Assembly (NCBI GenBank): GCA_001599935.1
Contig: BCIJ01000037.1
Span: forward strand, 58,193-122,192
DNA length: 64,000 bases
Direction: 5' to 3'
Origin: Holtermannia corniformis
Lineage: Eukaryota; Basidiomycota; Tremellomycetes; Holtermanniales
Below are positions 47,058-57,321 of the stretch, in pieces. The notes beneath the pieces are model-generated. The model searched no databases. It was given only the letters and a program-made list of their open reading frames with translations, and was not told where the DNA came from. Each line of letters starts with the position of its first letter. The first letter of the stretch is position 1. The translations under genes were made by a program, and so were the position numbers.

Positions 47058-48298
47058 CTTGATGGATGGCTAGTGAGGACTCGAGAGGGAGTAAATGCTC
47101 AAGAGAGTAGTGGCGAGGGGCACAGCACCAGGCTAGTGGTTCGCTTAGGGGCTAGACCGGTGGAGCCAAGGAAGGGGAGGGAAAGGGAGTTCACGGTCAG
47201 CCACTGCCCTTTTTGTACCGAATAGATGTTTGCAATGCAGTGTGACGGGCCCAGAGCCGCAAGCTTAATCGCTTGTCAATGCCTCGCCCGCAGCCGCAAG
47301 CAAGCAGAGAACAAGGCGCGCACAGACTCGGGGCGTTTGATCGCCCCTGTCTTGGATAGCCATTGTTCCCCTCGCGACCGCGACCCGGCCGAAACACGAC
47401 ACACTGCGTACACACACCCGCGCACGGACTCACCAAGTGAATGTAGAGGGCTAGCCTCGGTTGCTCTGTCAAAGAGGGTCGGTCGGTGAGAATGTGCAAG
47501 GGTGAAAAGGCAAAGGTGGTCGTGGTGGTGATCAAGCTGATCCTGGCAGCGGCGCTGACGACAATCGCAAGGCGCTGGGCGCTCAAGCCATCTCGCTCTC
47601 GTGTTTTCTACAGCGGATCGCTTTGACGCGTCGCCCTTGGCCTGAACCCTAAATGACTGCGCGCGTCCCTTGGCAGGTTTGAGTCCAGACTGGGTAATTC
47701 CGGCGCGCTCAATCCGGCGCTGGACCATCAGGCGGGCCATTTCATCGGCCCTCTCAGTCGCCCCGTACGACTCGGCAAGCCATCCCCTGCTGTGCGTGCG
47801 TCTGCGAGTCTGCGCACAGAGTTTCCAAGTGTTTCACTGCGGCGGTGCGGCTTGGCCTGCTTGGCAGTCGTGCACGGGCGATCCTTGGATCCGCAGGCGC
47901 CAGACTGCGTGCAAAGGCATGAAACGCACGCAGATCGAACAGCGTATGCGCAGACCAAAGGCAGGATCGCTGCGACCAAAGCAGAGTCGATCTGGGTGTA
48001 AGCGAAGGAACATCGGTACAGGGTTCAGATCTTCATGCCAATGGAAGAATTCCTATACGTGTAGGCTATTGCTTGGCAGCGCGTTGACTGCTGGGCAAAG
48101 GCAGCCACCGCTGGGCATGAGACTGAACATGTGCTTTACCGCCTTCTCGACGTCCCACTCCGCCACCCGGTGGGCTGATACATACCGAGGATAAAGCCCT
48201 GCCTTCTCGGCTACGTAGCGCGCGGCTAGTCATGCAGGCTACAGTAAGTCATTGACATCATCCGGCTAATACATCGAGAAAACCTGAGCATCGATGAG
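47058..48298. other. 1.2-kb region upstream of the GH16 gene, no gene supported
   Basis: It contains the glucanase promoter. Long unconserved frames exist (47,144-47,605 and 47,276-47,740 on minus; 47,670-48,194 on plus), but they are rich in Arg, Ser and Cys, have no recognisable motif and lack coherent splice joins. The GC-rich composition alone would give such frames. No tRNA or hairpin was noticed. Confidence 0.4.
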
Positions 48299-48711
48299 TC
48301 ATGCCAGCGCTCTTCGTAGCGTGCTCGATATTCGAGAAGCATCTGCAACCAGCGTTTCATCACCGTTACGACGCGATCGGTCGCGCCAATTTGGGGTGCA
48401 CGATAACTTGATACCTGGATCTCGTAGTGCTCTAGCGGTCCACGTCGCTCGATCAGCATTTATGACAATCGCATCAAGCAGGCTGAGCTGCCATGCAGCT
48501 GCCACGTCCGAGCTTTGATACGGGAAGTCACGTGGGTTTGAAAGTGCTGCCACCTCATGACGTTCTCCATCGATTGAGCATAGAGCAACTGCCCTCGCAC
48601 CATCTCATCAGCAGCTCTCATGTCCGTAGATCGCGGCTCAGCAGTACGGAGCTGACGAGTGGAATAGAGTGAGGGTCGTCGTTGAACATACGCCTGGCGG
48701 TCACACTCCAT
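48299..48711 (-). CDS. Possible small gene of unknown function, divergent from TMA20
   Basis: I do not recognise this one. From ATG at 48,711 a frame reads MECDRQAYVQRRPSLYSTRQ and continues to MENVMRWQHFQTH. A GTGACT donor and a CAG acceptor about 45 nt on join it in frame to LSLLDAIVINADRATWTARA, and the frame runs to a TGA at about 48,299. The first start codon is only 16 bp from the TMA20 start, so promoters would overlap. The helical, low-proline middle part looks protein-like, but there is no motif and codon use is not distinctive. It may also be noise. Confidence 0.3.
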
Positions 48712-48727
48712 TGTTCGAGCTTCCACA

Positions 48728-49716
48728 ATGTTCAAAAAGTCGGTCATTCTGATGCCCAGGATCCTCGATATTGACAAGCACACCCGCTAGGTTCCATCCT
48801 CGTGATGATATCTCGTCATCAACTTCACTCAAGTCGTCAGTCCAGCGCAACATCCGTACCGCCGCCATCGCGCAGATGCCGTTTCTCGCAACCCCTTTGG
48901 CGACCGCCGAGTCGAGCGCGCCAGCGGCCGAGGCAGCTCCGACACCGGCACCTGTAGAGGACGAGAACGAGGACGAGACGTCAGGCAAGGGAGGTAAAGG
49001 CAAGGGAGGAAAGAAGGCAGGCAAGGGCAAGAGCGGCAAGAGCAAGAAGCAGGAAGAGGTCCAAGAGCCACCAGAGGAGCATGAGGGCGAGCGGCAACTG
49101 ATTGATGAGATCTGGCCAAAGAAGGAGCCTTTGACACTGTACAAATGGTGCGTTGCTACTCTCCACATGCGAGGCATATCGTTGACGGGCGGCAGTGTCG
49201 ACCGTATCTCCATCTACACGCTCAATTCGGTCCCGACACTCTTCCAGCACTATGACGGGCCATACATTCCGACGCTCAAGCTCTTGCATAGATGTTTGTC
49301 CGCTGAAAGATTATTCTGAACAGCTGCTGACTACCGCAGATCCTTCTTTGCTGCCGCATGTTCAGATCGACCGGGGCGCCATCAAGTTTCTTCTCGCTGT
49401 GCGTCTTTACACACCCTGCCGCCATTGACTTACGCTTACACCACAGGGCGCCAACATGATGGCTCCTGGTATCCTCTCACCCGGCGGCGCATTGCCAGAT
49501 CACCTACCAGCCGAACAGATCGTGGCCATTCACGCCGAGGGCAAGCAGCATGCATGCGGGATCGGTAAGCTTGTCGCGAGCAGCGAAGAGATCCGCAAGG
49601 CTGGCAAGGGTGTCGCCATCGAGGTGATCTGCTGGATTGGGTGAGTTGACGGTAGCATGTTTGCGACGCGGACTGATGCTCTCAGGGATGATTTGTGGAA
49701 GATTGATACTCTCTAG
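48728..49716 (+). CDS. TMA20: Translation factor TMA20 / MCTS1 (PUA domain) with a charged insert
   Basis: This is a ribosome-associated protein that, with Tma22/DENR, releases 40S subunits and promotes reinitiation. The first intron lies in codon 4. The spliced start MFKKFHPRDDISSSTSLKSS and VQRNIRTAAIAQ align well with animal MCTS1 (MFKKF...LK..V...I). The usual short loop before the MPKK motif is then replaced by about 65 extra residues. The insert begins with Ala/Pro, goes through EDENEDET, then a Gly/Lys run (KGGKGKGGKKAGKGKSGKSK), and ends in an acidic stretch before IDEIWPKKEPLTLYKW. The PUA part is intact: LFQHYDGPYIPTLKLLHR, VQIDRGAIKFLLAGANMMAP, VAIHAEGKQHACGIGKL and DDLWKIDTL at the end. 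The insert makes the protein unusually long. Confidence 0.9.
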
Positions 49717-49975
49717 ATGCGTGGCATGTATCATGGTTTGCAACGCAAGCAGTGGTGTCTCGACCCGGACGCAATCGCAATGGGTGCTTCTTACTGTGAC
49801 CCAGCTTCGCTCAGTGCACGACATTGAGTCGCACGTTCCGTCGATGAAAGCACCTCGTAGAAGCACAACGCTGCGAAAAGTGCCTCGACCGGGCCTTGCG
49901 CCGCTGAATGCCGATATCACGGGGCAGCCTTATCTCAAGACCACTGGAGCTGAATTGTCAGCCTCGGAATGAGCA

Positions 49976-52369
49976 ATGACTCGCTCGCCAACGACAATGG
50001 ATGCAGAGTCTCCCGATTCGAGTCCGCCTATGGCCGCGGCTGCGTGTAGACGGTGCCATCGGCGCAAGCGCAAGGTAGGAGTCGGTCGTAAGGTGTGGCG
50101 TACCAGCTGACTTGGTGAAAGTGCGACCGACTGTACCCTTCCTGCTCGTCATGTCTAAAAGCCAATGTCCCCTGTGAAGTCGAGTCGCGTTCACTCGAGC
50201 GCTTTGTGACGGCGTGAGTGTGTGTCGCGCGCTGCCCCTTCGCTGACGGTCATAGGGAAATCCAACGCAAGGTGTCCGATTTGACGGCTCGGGTCGCGTG
50301 GTTGGAAGGTCTCGTTGCGGCCGTGGAGCCAGAGCTGGCCAGCATTGCCGATGTACGAACCGGCACGACACTGTCGCTTGACACGCCATTGGCGCCTTGG
50401 CGTCCGAGCACCCAGCTCGGCTTCCCTCGCGACCACTCCTCCTCTTCGCCGCTCAGTGGTGTCAATGCCGTGGATATCCCTGGACGTTCCGGCCCGCGTG
50501 GGCTATCGGATCCATTATCGGCCCTATCCTTTACACATCGAGCAATGTCGACCGCCGTGGGAAGTATCAACTCTGTTGGATCAGGGTTCTTCGACACCCT
50601 GCCACTTGAGATCGAGGACGATGAGGACGACAGCGGATCCGAAGCTTCGACACGCCCGGTGGCTGCCGGGAGGCAATGGCCCTCCAGTGCAGGCGCCTCG
50701 GCGACCGCGCTACCGCCCTACAACACCTGTCTCGAGATCGTCACGACTTTTCAAGATGCATTTCGGCACACCTACCCGTGCGTGTCTGACCAGGAGATAC
50801 ACCAGGACCTTGCCTTCCTGCACGGTACTCCAACGATACCAATAGGACTACCACCGGTATCTCCCGGAGTGAGACGACTGCGGGCATACATTGCTCTCTA
50901 CCTCGGCGCTGAGCGCATTCGCCGCCGGCCCCAGCGGCAAACCACCATTTCGACCGACATGGTCGCACTGTTCCGCGAGCGAGCAATGGCCGCAGTCAAC
51001 GAGGCAACCAGTCATGAGGATCTGGTGCGTTCTCTCTTCTCCGGGCATGCGCAGCTGACTAGCCAGGCGTCCGTACAATGTCTCGGACTTCTGGGAGTGT
51101 TCTCTCTTAATGAACCACGCCGATCGCGCCTGTGGCAAATAATCGGCGTGGCCTTTCGGACAGCCATCGCGCTTGGCTTGCATCGGAAGGACGATGTCTA
51201 CCTAGCGCGATGGACCAGGCAGCCTTTGGACGGCATCGACCTAGAGTCCCTGAATCGGCGAAGGAAAGAGATCTTCTGGGCCATCTATGGGCTCGACCGG
51301 CTGATTGTCAATACCCTGAAGCGCCCACCGGCACTTCGAGACGCAGACATCGATGTTGAGGTACGTTTGGTTTCAGCCGTGTGTTCAACAGGCTGATGTG
51401 CTTCAGCTACCGTCCTTGCCCGTCGTTACGAGTAGCCTTACTGTCCCCGATGCTGTCGCGTTCCGCCACCACCTGATCGGCAGGCGTCTTCAAGCGCATA
51501 TCCAAGAGCAGCTCTACGGGATCCCTGTCACCTCGAGTGCTCCGATGGACCAACGCGAAGCAAAGGTCACCAAGTTGCTGAACGACGTGCTGTCATGGCA
51601 TCAGTCTGCACCCAATCGAGCGGCCTTTGTCGCAGTGTCCGATCTGACCATCAAGCAGCAGGTCAGTTTCAAGGCCATAGTACACTGTTCGCTGATCCCG
51701 ACAGTGCCTCGACGACATACACTGCCAGCAAATGGTCATGGCCCTGCATAGCCCTTCGCCTCTCATCCCAGCTGTACCATCACACTTCATCCGCATGTGT
51801 CTCGACGCCGCGTCCCTCCTCGTCGAGCTCTACCAGTACTATTTCCCCGGCGGTTCCATGTCCATCAACTGGGTGCATTTGTATCGGATCTACTGCGCCT
51901 GCACGACACTGGTCTTTGCCTGTGTCGAGTGCGGTGTTCGTCCAGATCTAGAGGCTTTGTCCGAAGACGCCATTAAGCAAAAGCTAAGCAAGTGCCGTGA
52001 ACTGCTGCGCGTCTTTGGCTTGGGATCGCTGCAGACGCAAAGATATCGAGCCATGTTCGACGTACTGGCCGAGCGTCTGGAACCACAGACGTTGAGCCTC
52101 GCGGTGAGTTTCATCGATACGAAGTCAGTTGATGTTGACAAGACGATTCTAAGGCGCCATACGACGTCCTTGACGGTACGACGGAGAATGTGGACACTTT
52201 ATACGATCTCGCACCGTACACCGACAACGACTCGCCCAACAATATCATGCGCGCATTCTGGAACGAAACGTCGTTCATCCCAGACCAGGACGTCGCCATG
52301 ATCCCAGTACTGGGCGCAGATACATCAGGATTCGACGAGTTCCTCGATGGCCTCCAGACATTTCAATGA
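49976..52369 (+). CDS. Zn2Cys6 fungal transcription factor
   Basis: This is a fungal-specific regulator. The start MTRSPTTMDAESPDSS leads to a binuclear zinc cluster, CRRCHRRKRKCDRLYPSC, then CLKANVPC. The spacing is C-x2-C-x6-C-x6-C-x2-C-x6-C, and the finger is split by a short intron after KRK. A coiled-coil dimerisation helix REIQRKVSDLTARVAWLEG follows after another intron. The middle is Ser/Pro-rich and acidic. The fungal_trans domain (about residues 200-600) has the block LGLLGVFSLNEPRRSRLWQI, IGVAFRTAIALGLHRKDD and EIFWAIYGLDRLIVNTLKRP. The C-terminus is acidic and aromatic (NNIMRAFWNETSF), possibly an activation region. It sits beside a transporter and two lyase-type enzymes, so it is the likely local regulator. 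Confidence 0.92.
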
Positions 52370-52630
52370 TCATCTTGGCAGTGTACATGCATGGCGCATC
52401 AGCCGTACGACCTCACATAAAGACTGTCTACCTTTGAGGTGGGTTACCGATTGGTTGTGCGACAGGAAAGACGCGGCATGCTGCCGTGTGTTGATCTGGC
52501 GGGTTTTCTGCACAAAGAGCCCCTTCTCGGTTCCAAGAGATGATCAGAATATTCATGTCGAGGTACCTGGTCCATCTACAATCATATGTACTGGCGCCAT
52601 ACAAGCATTGCACACTCCCACTCGGATCAC

Positions 52631-54941
52631 TCAGAGCACAGTAACTGAGCCCGTGAGAGCCGCCGCGCCACCCCTAGCGCGATTGTCAAGTTCAATTTCC
52701 TTCTCGTCCTCTTCGAGACGCCACTCCTGCTCGGCCACTGGCTGTTCCTCGACGATTCTGCGCTGCTGACGCAGCTCGCGCTGGTGAAGGTACTGAGTCA
52801 GGCCTGAAAGATTCAGCCAGTTTCTTCAGGAAGGCTGAGAGGACTCACAGATCATGATGACCGCCATGACACCAAAGGCCCAGGTGGCGGGAAAACCTCG
52901 TGGGAAGGATGGCGCCATGGTCTGTCGAAAGTCAACCTCGACGGGGCATGTCACCACTTGCAGCATACCTGGGGATAGATCAGAATGGGCAAGAAGCTGT
53001 TGGTAGCGTAGAAAATGCCGTTCATCGAAGCGATGGTGATAGCTCGCTCTTCCGCGTTTCCGTTGTTGATCTCGTTGGCCCAGCTGCGGAACGCTCAGCT
53101 CTGTCCCGGAGGCACACGTGTGGCCACTCACGTCCAAACAATGGCTGTCATGTACTCTGCCGAGCACAGGAAGAAAGCTGCCACTTTGATGCCGTTTCCC
53201 TTTGGCCAAAAGGAAAGGATAGCGTTGCCCGGCCATTGCAAGAAAACCAATGGCCCGATCATCCACCAGAAACGGTTGCGGGTCAGATCACTGCCGAAGC
53301 CCTGTACAAGTTAGCATTTCCGTCTGCATCAATTCCACTCTTGCGGATGGTACCTACATAGAGGAATTCGCTGGCTATGGTAACCAAATTGCCCATAGCG
53401 GGGATGATGTTGCGATCCGTGACACTGTAACCGGCACTTTTTAGGTAGATGGCGAAGTAAGAGTTGGCTTGACAGCAGTTCCCGTACTGAGAGGGTGGAT
53501 CAGCGCCCCATAGTTCCGGCTCCAATTGACTCACGAAGATGTACATGGTGACCAAAGTGTACCATCGCCAGCTTGTAAACATACGCTTGAAAAGGGCCCA
53601 ATCCAAAAGCCCTGTCGCCGAGACTTTGCCAATGTTGGCGTTGCGTTGCAGTGCGATAGCTTTCTCGTCCTCGGTGATATACCAAACCTTGCAATTCGAG
53701 GGATAATCAGGCAGCACAAAGTAGACGGCGATGCCGACAGGCATCGTCATGCAGCCACTGCGCGCAATCAGGCTCAGGCGTTCCAGTGAGCCGATAGAGC
53801 TACTCACCAGACAATATACAGCCATCGCCAGCTGGAATGAGATCAGCTGCGGTGCCTGTTTAGCCTCGTGCGACGCACCCAGCAAGGCCATGTACCCCAT
53901 CGAGAGTCTTGTGAATCGCTGCTTGAAGTAGGCTGGCTATGGAAGACCCGAAGAACCCTATTGCGTGCCATATCGCAACTAAGCCATATCATCAGGTAAG
54001 GGTTGGAAAAAGGCTGAGTAGACCACGAACGCACCGCGCTTCGCCATCTGGGTTGAGTCACGTGAGCAACAGCGCTTTGCGTGCACGCTCAACAACGCAC
54101 CTCTGCCTTGGTATACCAGCTACCGATGAGGAAGATAATAACGGGGCTGAACGACGACTCGAAAGCGCCAACGAAAAACCTGCGTACACGGATGGCATGT
54201 CAGCACTGACACATTGCCACTTGCGAATGACACGTACCTATACACATACATCTGCGTCGAGTTCTTCGCAGAGGCTTGCAGAAATGTGAAGACTCCCCAT
54301 CCCACCTACAGTATCGGTCAGCCTACTTCGTGCCGCAGAGACATACAGGAACGGACCTCGCATGCGCACAACCAGATGGAGGGTCGGACCTTCATCACAA
54401 TCAAGCTTGCCGGGATTTGCATGATGGCAAAGCCGACTGTGTAGCACACTGCACCAGTCAGAAGCAGCTCAGTAGAACATTGCCGTGGCAACATACTATT
54501 CATGTATGTGTATTCATTCGCTTGAATGTTCAGATCCTCTTTGAGTCCCGTGACATCTATGACGCATCGTGTCAGCGTCGTTGATCAATGGGATCACTTC
54601 GCTTACGAACATGCACTGGCCAAGTTGGATTGGCTATGAGATATTCAGCAAGCGCTCGGAATCGTGTAAGCGGCCACGAACTCAATGTATTTCATGAACC
54701 ACCCTAGACAGGCGCAAGTGAGGACGCCGGCATCCAACTTCTGAAGCAGGCGGCGTTCGGCTGGGCTCTTGAGATGCTGGTCTGAGTCCCATAGGTAGTA
54801 TAGTAATCGCTTGCCAAATGAGACTTGTTGTGGAACGGCGTGTTTTGAGTCGGTCTGCTCAAGAACGGCGACCGGTTCAACCGAAACCGCGGCTAGCTGC
54901 TCGTCTTTGCCCATGATTGTATCGAGCTGCTGGGCTACCAT
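52631..54941 (-). CDS. Dal5/TNA1-family anion:cation symporter (MFS)
   Basis: This is an allantoate/nicotinate-type permease of the fungal anion:cation symporter family, which imports organic anions such as allantoate, nicotinate and biotin precursors. The N-terminal cytosolic part MVAQQLDTIMGKDEQLAAVS is followed by KSPAERRLLQKLDAGVLTCA, a typical Dal5-family lead-in. Membrane segments include VGFAIMQIPASLIVMKVRPS, VGAFESSFSPVIIFLIGSWY and ISFQLAMAVYCLVSSSIGSL. The family loop TMPVGIAVYFVLPDYPSNCK and WALFKRMFTSWRWYTLVTMY follow. The late TVAIVWTWANEINNGNAEER and ASMNGIFYATNSFLPILIYP are diagnostic of Dal5-type transporters. The C-terminal tail is charged (LEEDEKEIELDN). About ten introns make the 5' half approximate. 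Divergent with the aldolase. Confidence 0.9.
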
Positions 54942-55221
54942 CCGCTTGCGCTTAAGCTTTATGACTCCATCTCGGTCGGCTCAGGTGGACGATTGGCCAC
55001 CATCCAAGCGTTGCTCAGGTCCGACTGGCGGTGATTTCCGTCGCGACAGCTCACAATGAACATGCCGGCATGCATCAATCGGGGCGGACGTGAGTCCGTC
55101 GGGGCGGCCCCGACCGCCTGTTGAGCCCTCCACTCCCCGCGTCCGCGGCGGACAGCCTCAAGCGACTCTGCTATAGGACTGCGAACGCCCACTTGGCATC
55201 TCCGAGAATTTCTGAGTAACC
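54942..55221. promoter_or_regulatory. Shared promoter with CGG-N6-CCG operator-like site (transporter / aldolase)
   Basis: This is 280 bp between divergent starts. At 55,103-55,120 stands GGCGGCCCCGACCGCCTG, with arms GGCGG and CCGCC around six bases, so CGG-N6-CCG. It lies about 102 bp before the aldolase ATG. Just upstream, GTCGGGG-CGG-CCCCGAC at 55,098-55,114 is another palindrome, and CGG-N8-CCG stands at 55,085-55,098. The first element recurs at 59,128-59,145. It is a candidate target of the Zn2Cys6 factor at 49,976. Confidence 0.6.
55103..55120 (+). promoter_or_regulatory. GGCGG-N6-CCGCC element, copy 1
   Basis: This 18-bp element matches the one at 59,128-59,145 in 17 of 18 positions, with the single difference in the spacer (A versus T). 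Its inverted CGG/CCG half-sites with a 6-bp gap resemble Ppr1/UaY-type Zn2Cys6 dimer sites. Binding is inferred. Confidence 0.6.
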
Positions 55222-56392
55222 ATGACCCAAACTATCGACACCATCCCCGCCAAGGACCTCGCGCTCGCCAGATCGGTCGTGCGCCCAAACTTGATCAAGG
55301 AGCGCATGCTCAACAACCAAATTGCCCATTCACTCGGTTTGCGCATCTGCTTCTCCAATGAGATCGTACTCCTTGCTGCAAAGAGCGGCTTTAGCAGCCT
55401 GCTCATGAATCTCGAGCACTCTGCGACCGGTCTTGAAACGGTGCAGATGATTTCCACGTCATGCATGAATGTCGGGTAAGTGGTTTCAGCCTGTGTATAA
55501 GGAGCGTTTGCTGACTGCTTGCGCCAGCATCACGCCTCTGGTGGTTGTTCCGTCGAATACTCCGGAATGGATCTCGAGAAGCTTGGACAGTGGCGCCCAA
55601 TGCGTGGTGGTGAGTGCGCTTGATCCTGTATGAAGCTTTCTGACTTGGGCAGGTTCCACATGTCGACACTGCAGAGCAAGCTCGGGCAACGGTCGGCGCC
55701 GCCAAGTATCGACCGATCGGCCATCGTTCGATGACCTCGTTGAACGCCCTCACGCAGTACGCCACCGGCATCGACTTCCGTGCCGTCGCACAAGTTTCAA
55801 ATGACGCCGTGCTCATCATGCCGATGATTGAGAGTGTCGAGGGCTTGAGAAATGTCGAGTAGGTCCTAATACAGTTGAATAGTCAGCTGCTGACTGTTTT
55901 AGGGAGATCGCCGCGGTTGAGGGGATCGATGTCCTGTTGCTCGGCTGCGGTGACCTGTGCATGGAGTATGTTGACCGGAATTGTTGCGCGACAGCACAGG
56001 TCACTGACATGCCCGTAGGCTTGACATCCCTGGGCAGTATGACAGCAAGGTTTTCCGAGACGCCGTTGCCAAGGTTGCTGCAGCCGCAGACGCTGCGTCC
56101 ACCAAGCGTGGCTCACCCGTTTTTGTGGGATTAGGCGGTTGCGAATTCCAACCGGATGTTATCGAGGAGCTTGTTCAGCAGTACCCTTGCATCAGGTAAG
56201 TCAGGCGGTGTTTCTTGAAGAGCGAGACTGATGGTCGACAGATATGTCATGTCGGGTCGTGATATCGTTTTGCTCTTCCAAGGCATGCAAGCCCTCGGCA
56301 AGAAGATGGAAGGCTACAGCGAGAGCCTGACGAAGAAGGCTGCCAACGGTCACGCGAACGGACACGTCGAGGTCGTTGAGGAGAGTGCTTGA
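55222..56392 (+). CDS. HpcH/HpaI-family aldolase (2-keto-3-deoxy or HMG-type aldolase)
   Basis: This is a metal-dependent class II pyruvate aldolase of the HpcH/HpaI/citrate-lyase beta family, which cleaves 4-hydroxy-2-oxo acids to pyruvate and an aldehyde. The start is MTQTIDTIPAKDLALARSVV. The conserved loop with acidic and His residues appears as GFSSLLMNLEHSATGLETVQ, then TPLVVVPSNTPEWISRSLDS, GAQCVVVPHVDTAEQARATV and AAKYRPIGHRSM, the RG/PxGxRS-like signature. VSNDAVLIMPMIESVEGLRN holds the metal Glu, followed by VEGIDVLLLGCGDLCMEY. The C-terminus reads GLGGCEFQPDVIEELVQQYP. The Arg-Gly that usually follows AKY in bacteria reads RP here. About four introns. The organic-acid substrate is unknown. 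Confidence 0.85.
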
Positions 56393-57321
56393 GGCTCACT
56401 CTTGTGTTGACGATTCTCTCGAGTGATGTACTGGAGTTGGTATTCCATCGGCTGGACCTACATATGAACAATCATCTTCGAGACGAGGTCATCGTTCCCA
56501 GTTCGTTGGTGAAGTGTCTGAATGGGGAAGGACGGCCTAGGGACACCTCAAGTATTGGATTGGAGGAGTTCGCTCTCATTTGCTTATGGTGCTATCTGTA
56601 ACGATACGCAGGCCTTGGCAACAGCGCTGATCGGCTCGGCGAGCGAAAATGGTGTGTCGCCGTGATTTTTTGAGCAAGGGCGCGAATGCCTTTGAGAAGT
56701 GCGCCATGGCTTGGAGCATAGGAATTCGCCGATCTGTCAGCTACGTAAGTGGTTCATAGACTATGGACAACTGACGACTAGACACTAGACACCAACCGCT
56801 TAACCCCTCTGAACACCAGAACAACAGAACAAACGAAGTCCTAACCCTCACACTCGAGTCATATGTGAGGGTTTACGGGCTGCGGTCTTTCGGAGTTGTG
56901 CAGTGTACAGTGTGCAGGAGGGGTTAAGGCAAGTGTAAAGCACGGCTGCTGTCCATACATGCAGCCTTAGCCTTCCACAATGTAACACGACCATAGTCGT
57001 GACACGTCCTTGACTCTTGAGCGCTTCGCGCTCTTTCACAGCTCCAGCTGAATTTGCTTTACTCGCTTTTGCATTGTCCTCACGGCAGCGACAGAGATAC
57101 TCATGGTTTGCCGACTTCGCCCACCATATGTAGCTTCTAGAACTGCCTGTACGGCCCATCCGTTAAACCAGGCACTGTAATTCTTTCAAATTTATCCATA
57201 CTGGTAGAGGCAGGAAGTATCTCTGCAGCGTATTGTGCTTCGAATTGGATGCCATCTGAAGAGCTGCTCATATATCGGACTGGCGCATCGTACAGGCGGG
57301 ATCACAGCTTGCATTCGCGCG
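56393..57321. other. Convergent gap with nested inverted repeats
   Basis: These 929 bp lie between the 3' ends of the aldolase and the lyase-like gene. Open frames (56,389-56,601 on plus; 56,848-57,159 and 57,192-57,509 on minus) have no recognisable product. The stretch 56,799-56,928 carries two nested inverted repeats, described separately. I found no gene. Confidence 0.5.
56799..56928. repeat. Nested inverted repeat (11-bp outer, 10-bp inner arms)
   Basis: Outer arms CTTAACCCCTC (56,799-56,809) and GAGGGGTTAAG (56,918-56,928) are perfectly complementary over 11 bp. Inside, AACCCTCACA (56,843-56,852) and TGTGAGGGTT (56,864-56,873) form a perfect 10-bp stem with an 11-nt loop. The direct repeat CAGTGTA/CAGTGTG lies at about 56,901-56,914. 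No target-site duplication is obvious beside the outer arms. It could be a MITE-like relic or a structured 3' RNA. Confidence 0.55.

Noticed and set aside
47670..48194. A 174-residue plus-strand open frame
   Set aside because: Arg/Ser/Cys-rich composition, no motif and no splice-consistent continuation.
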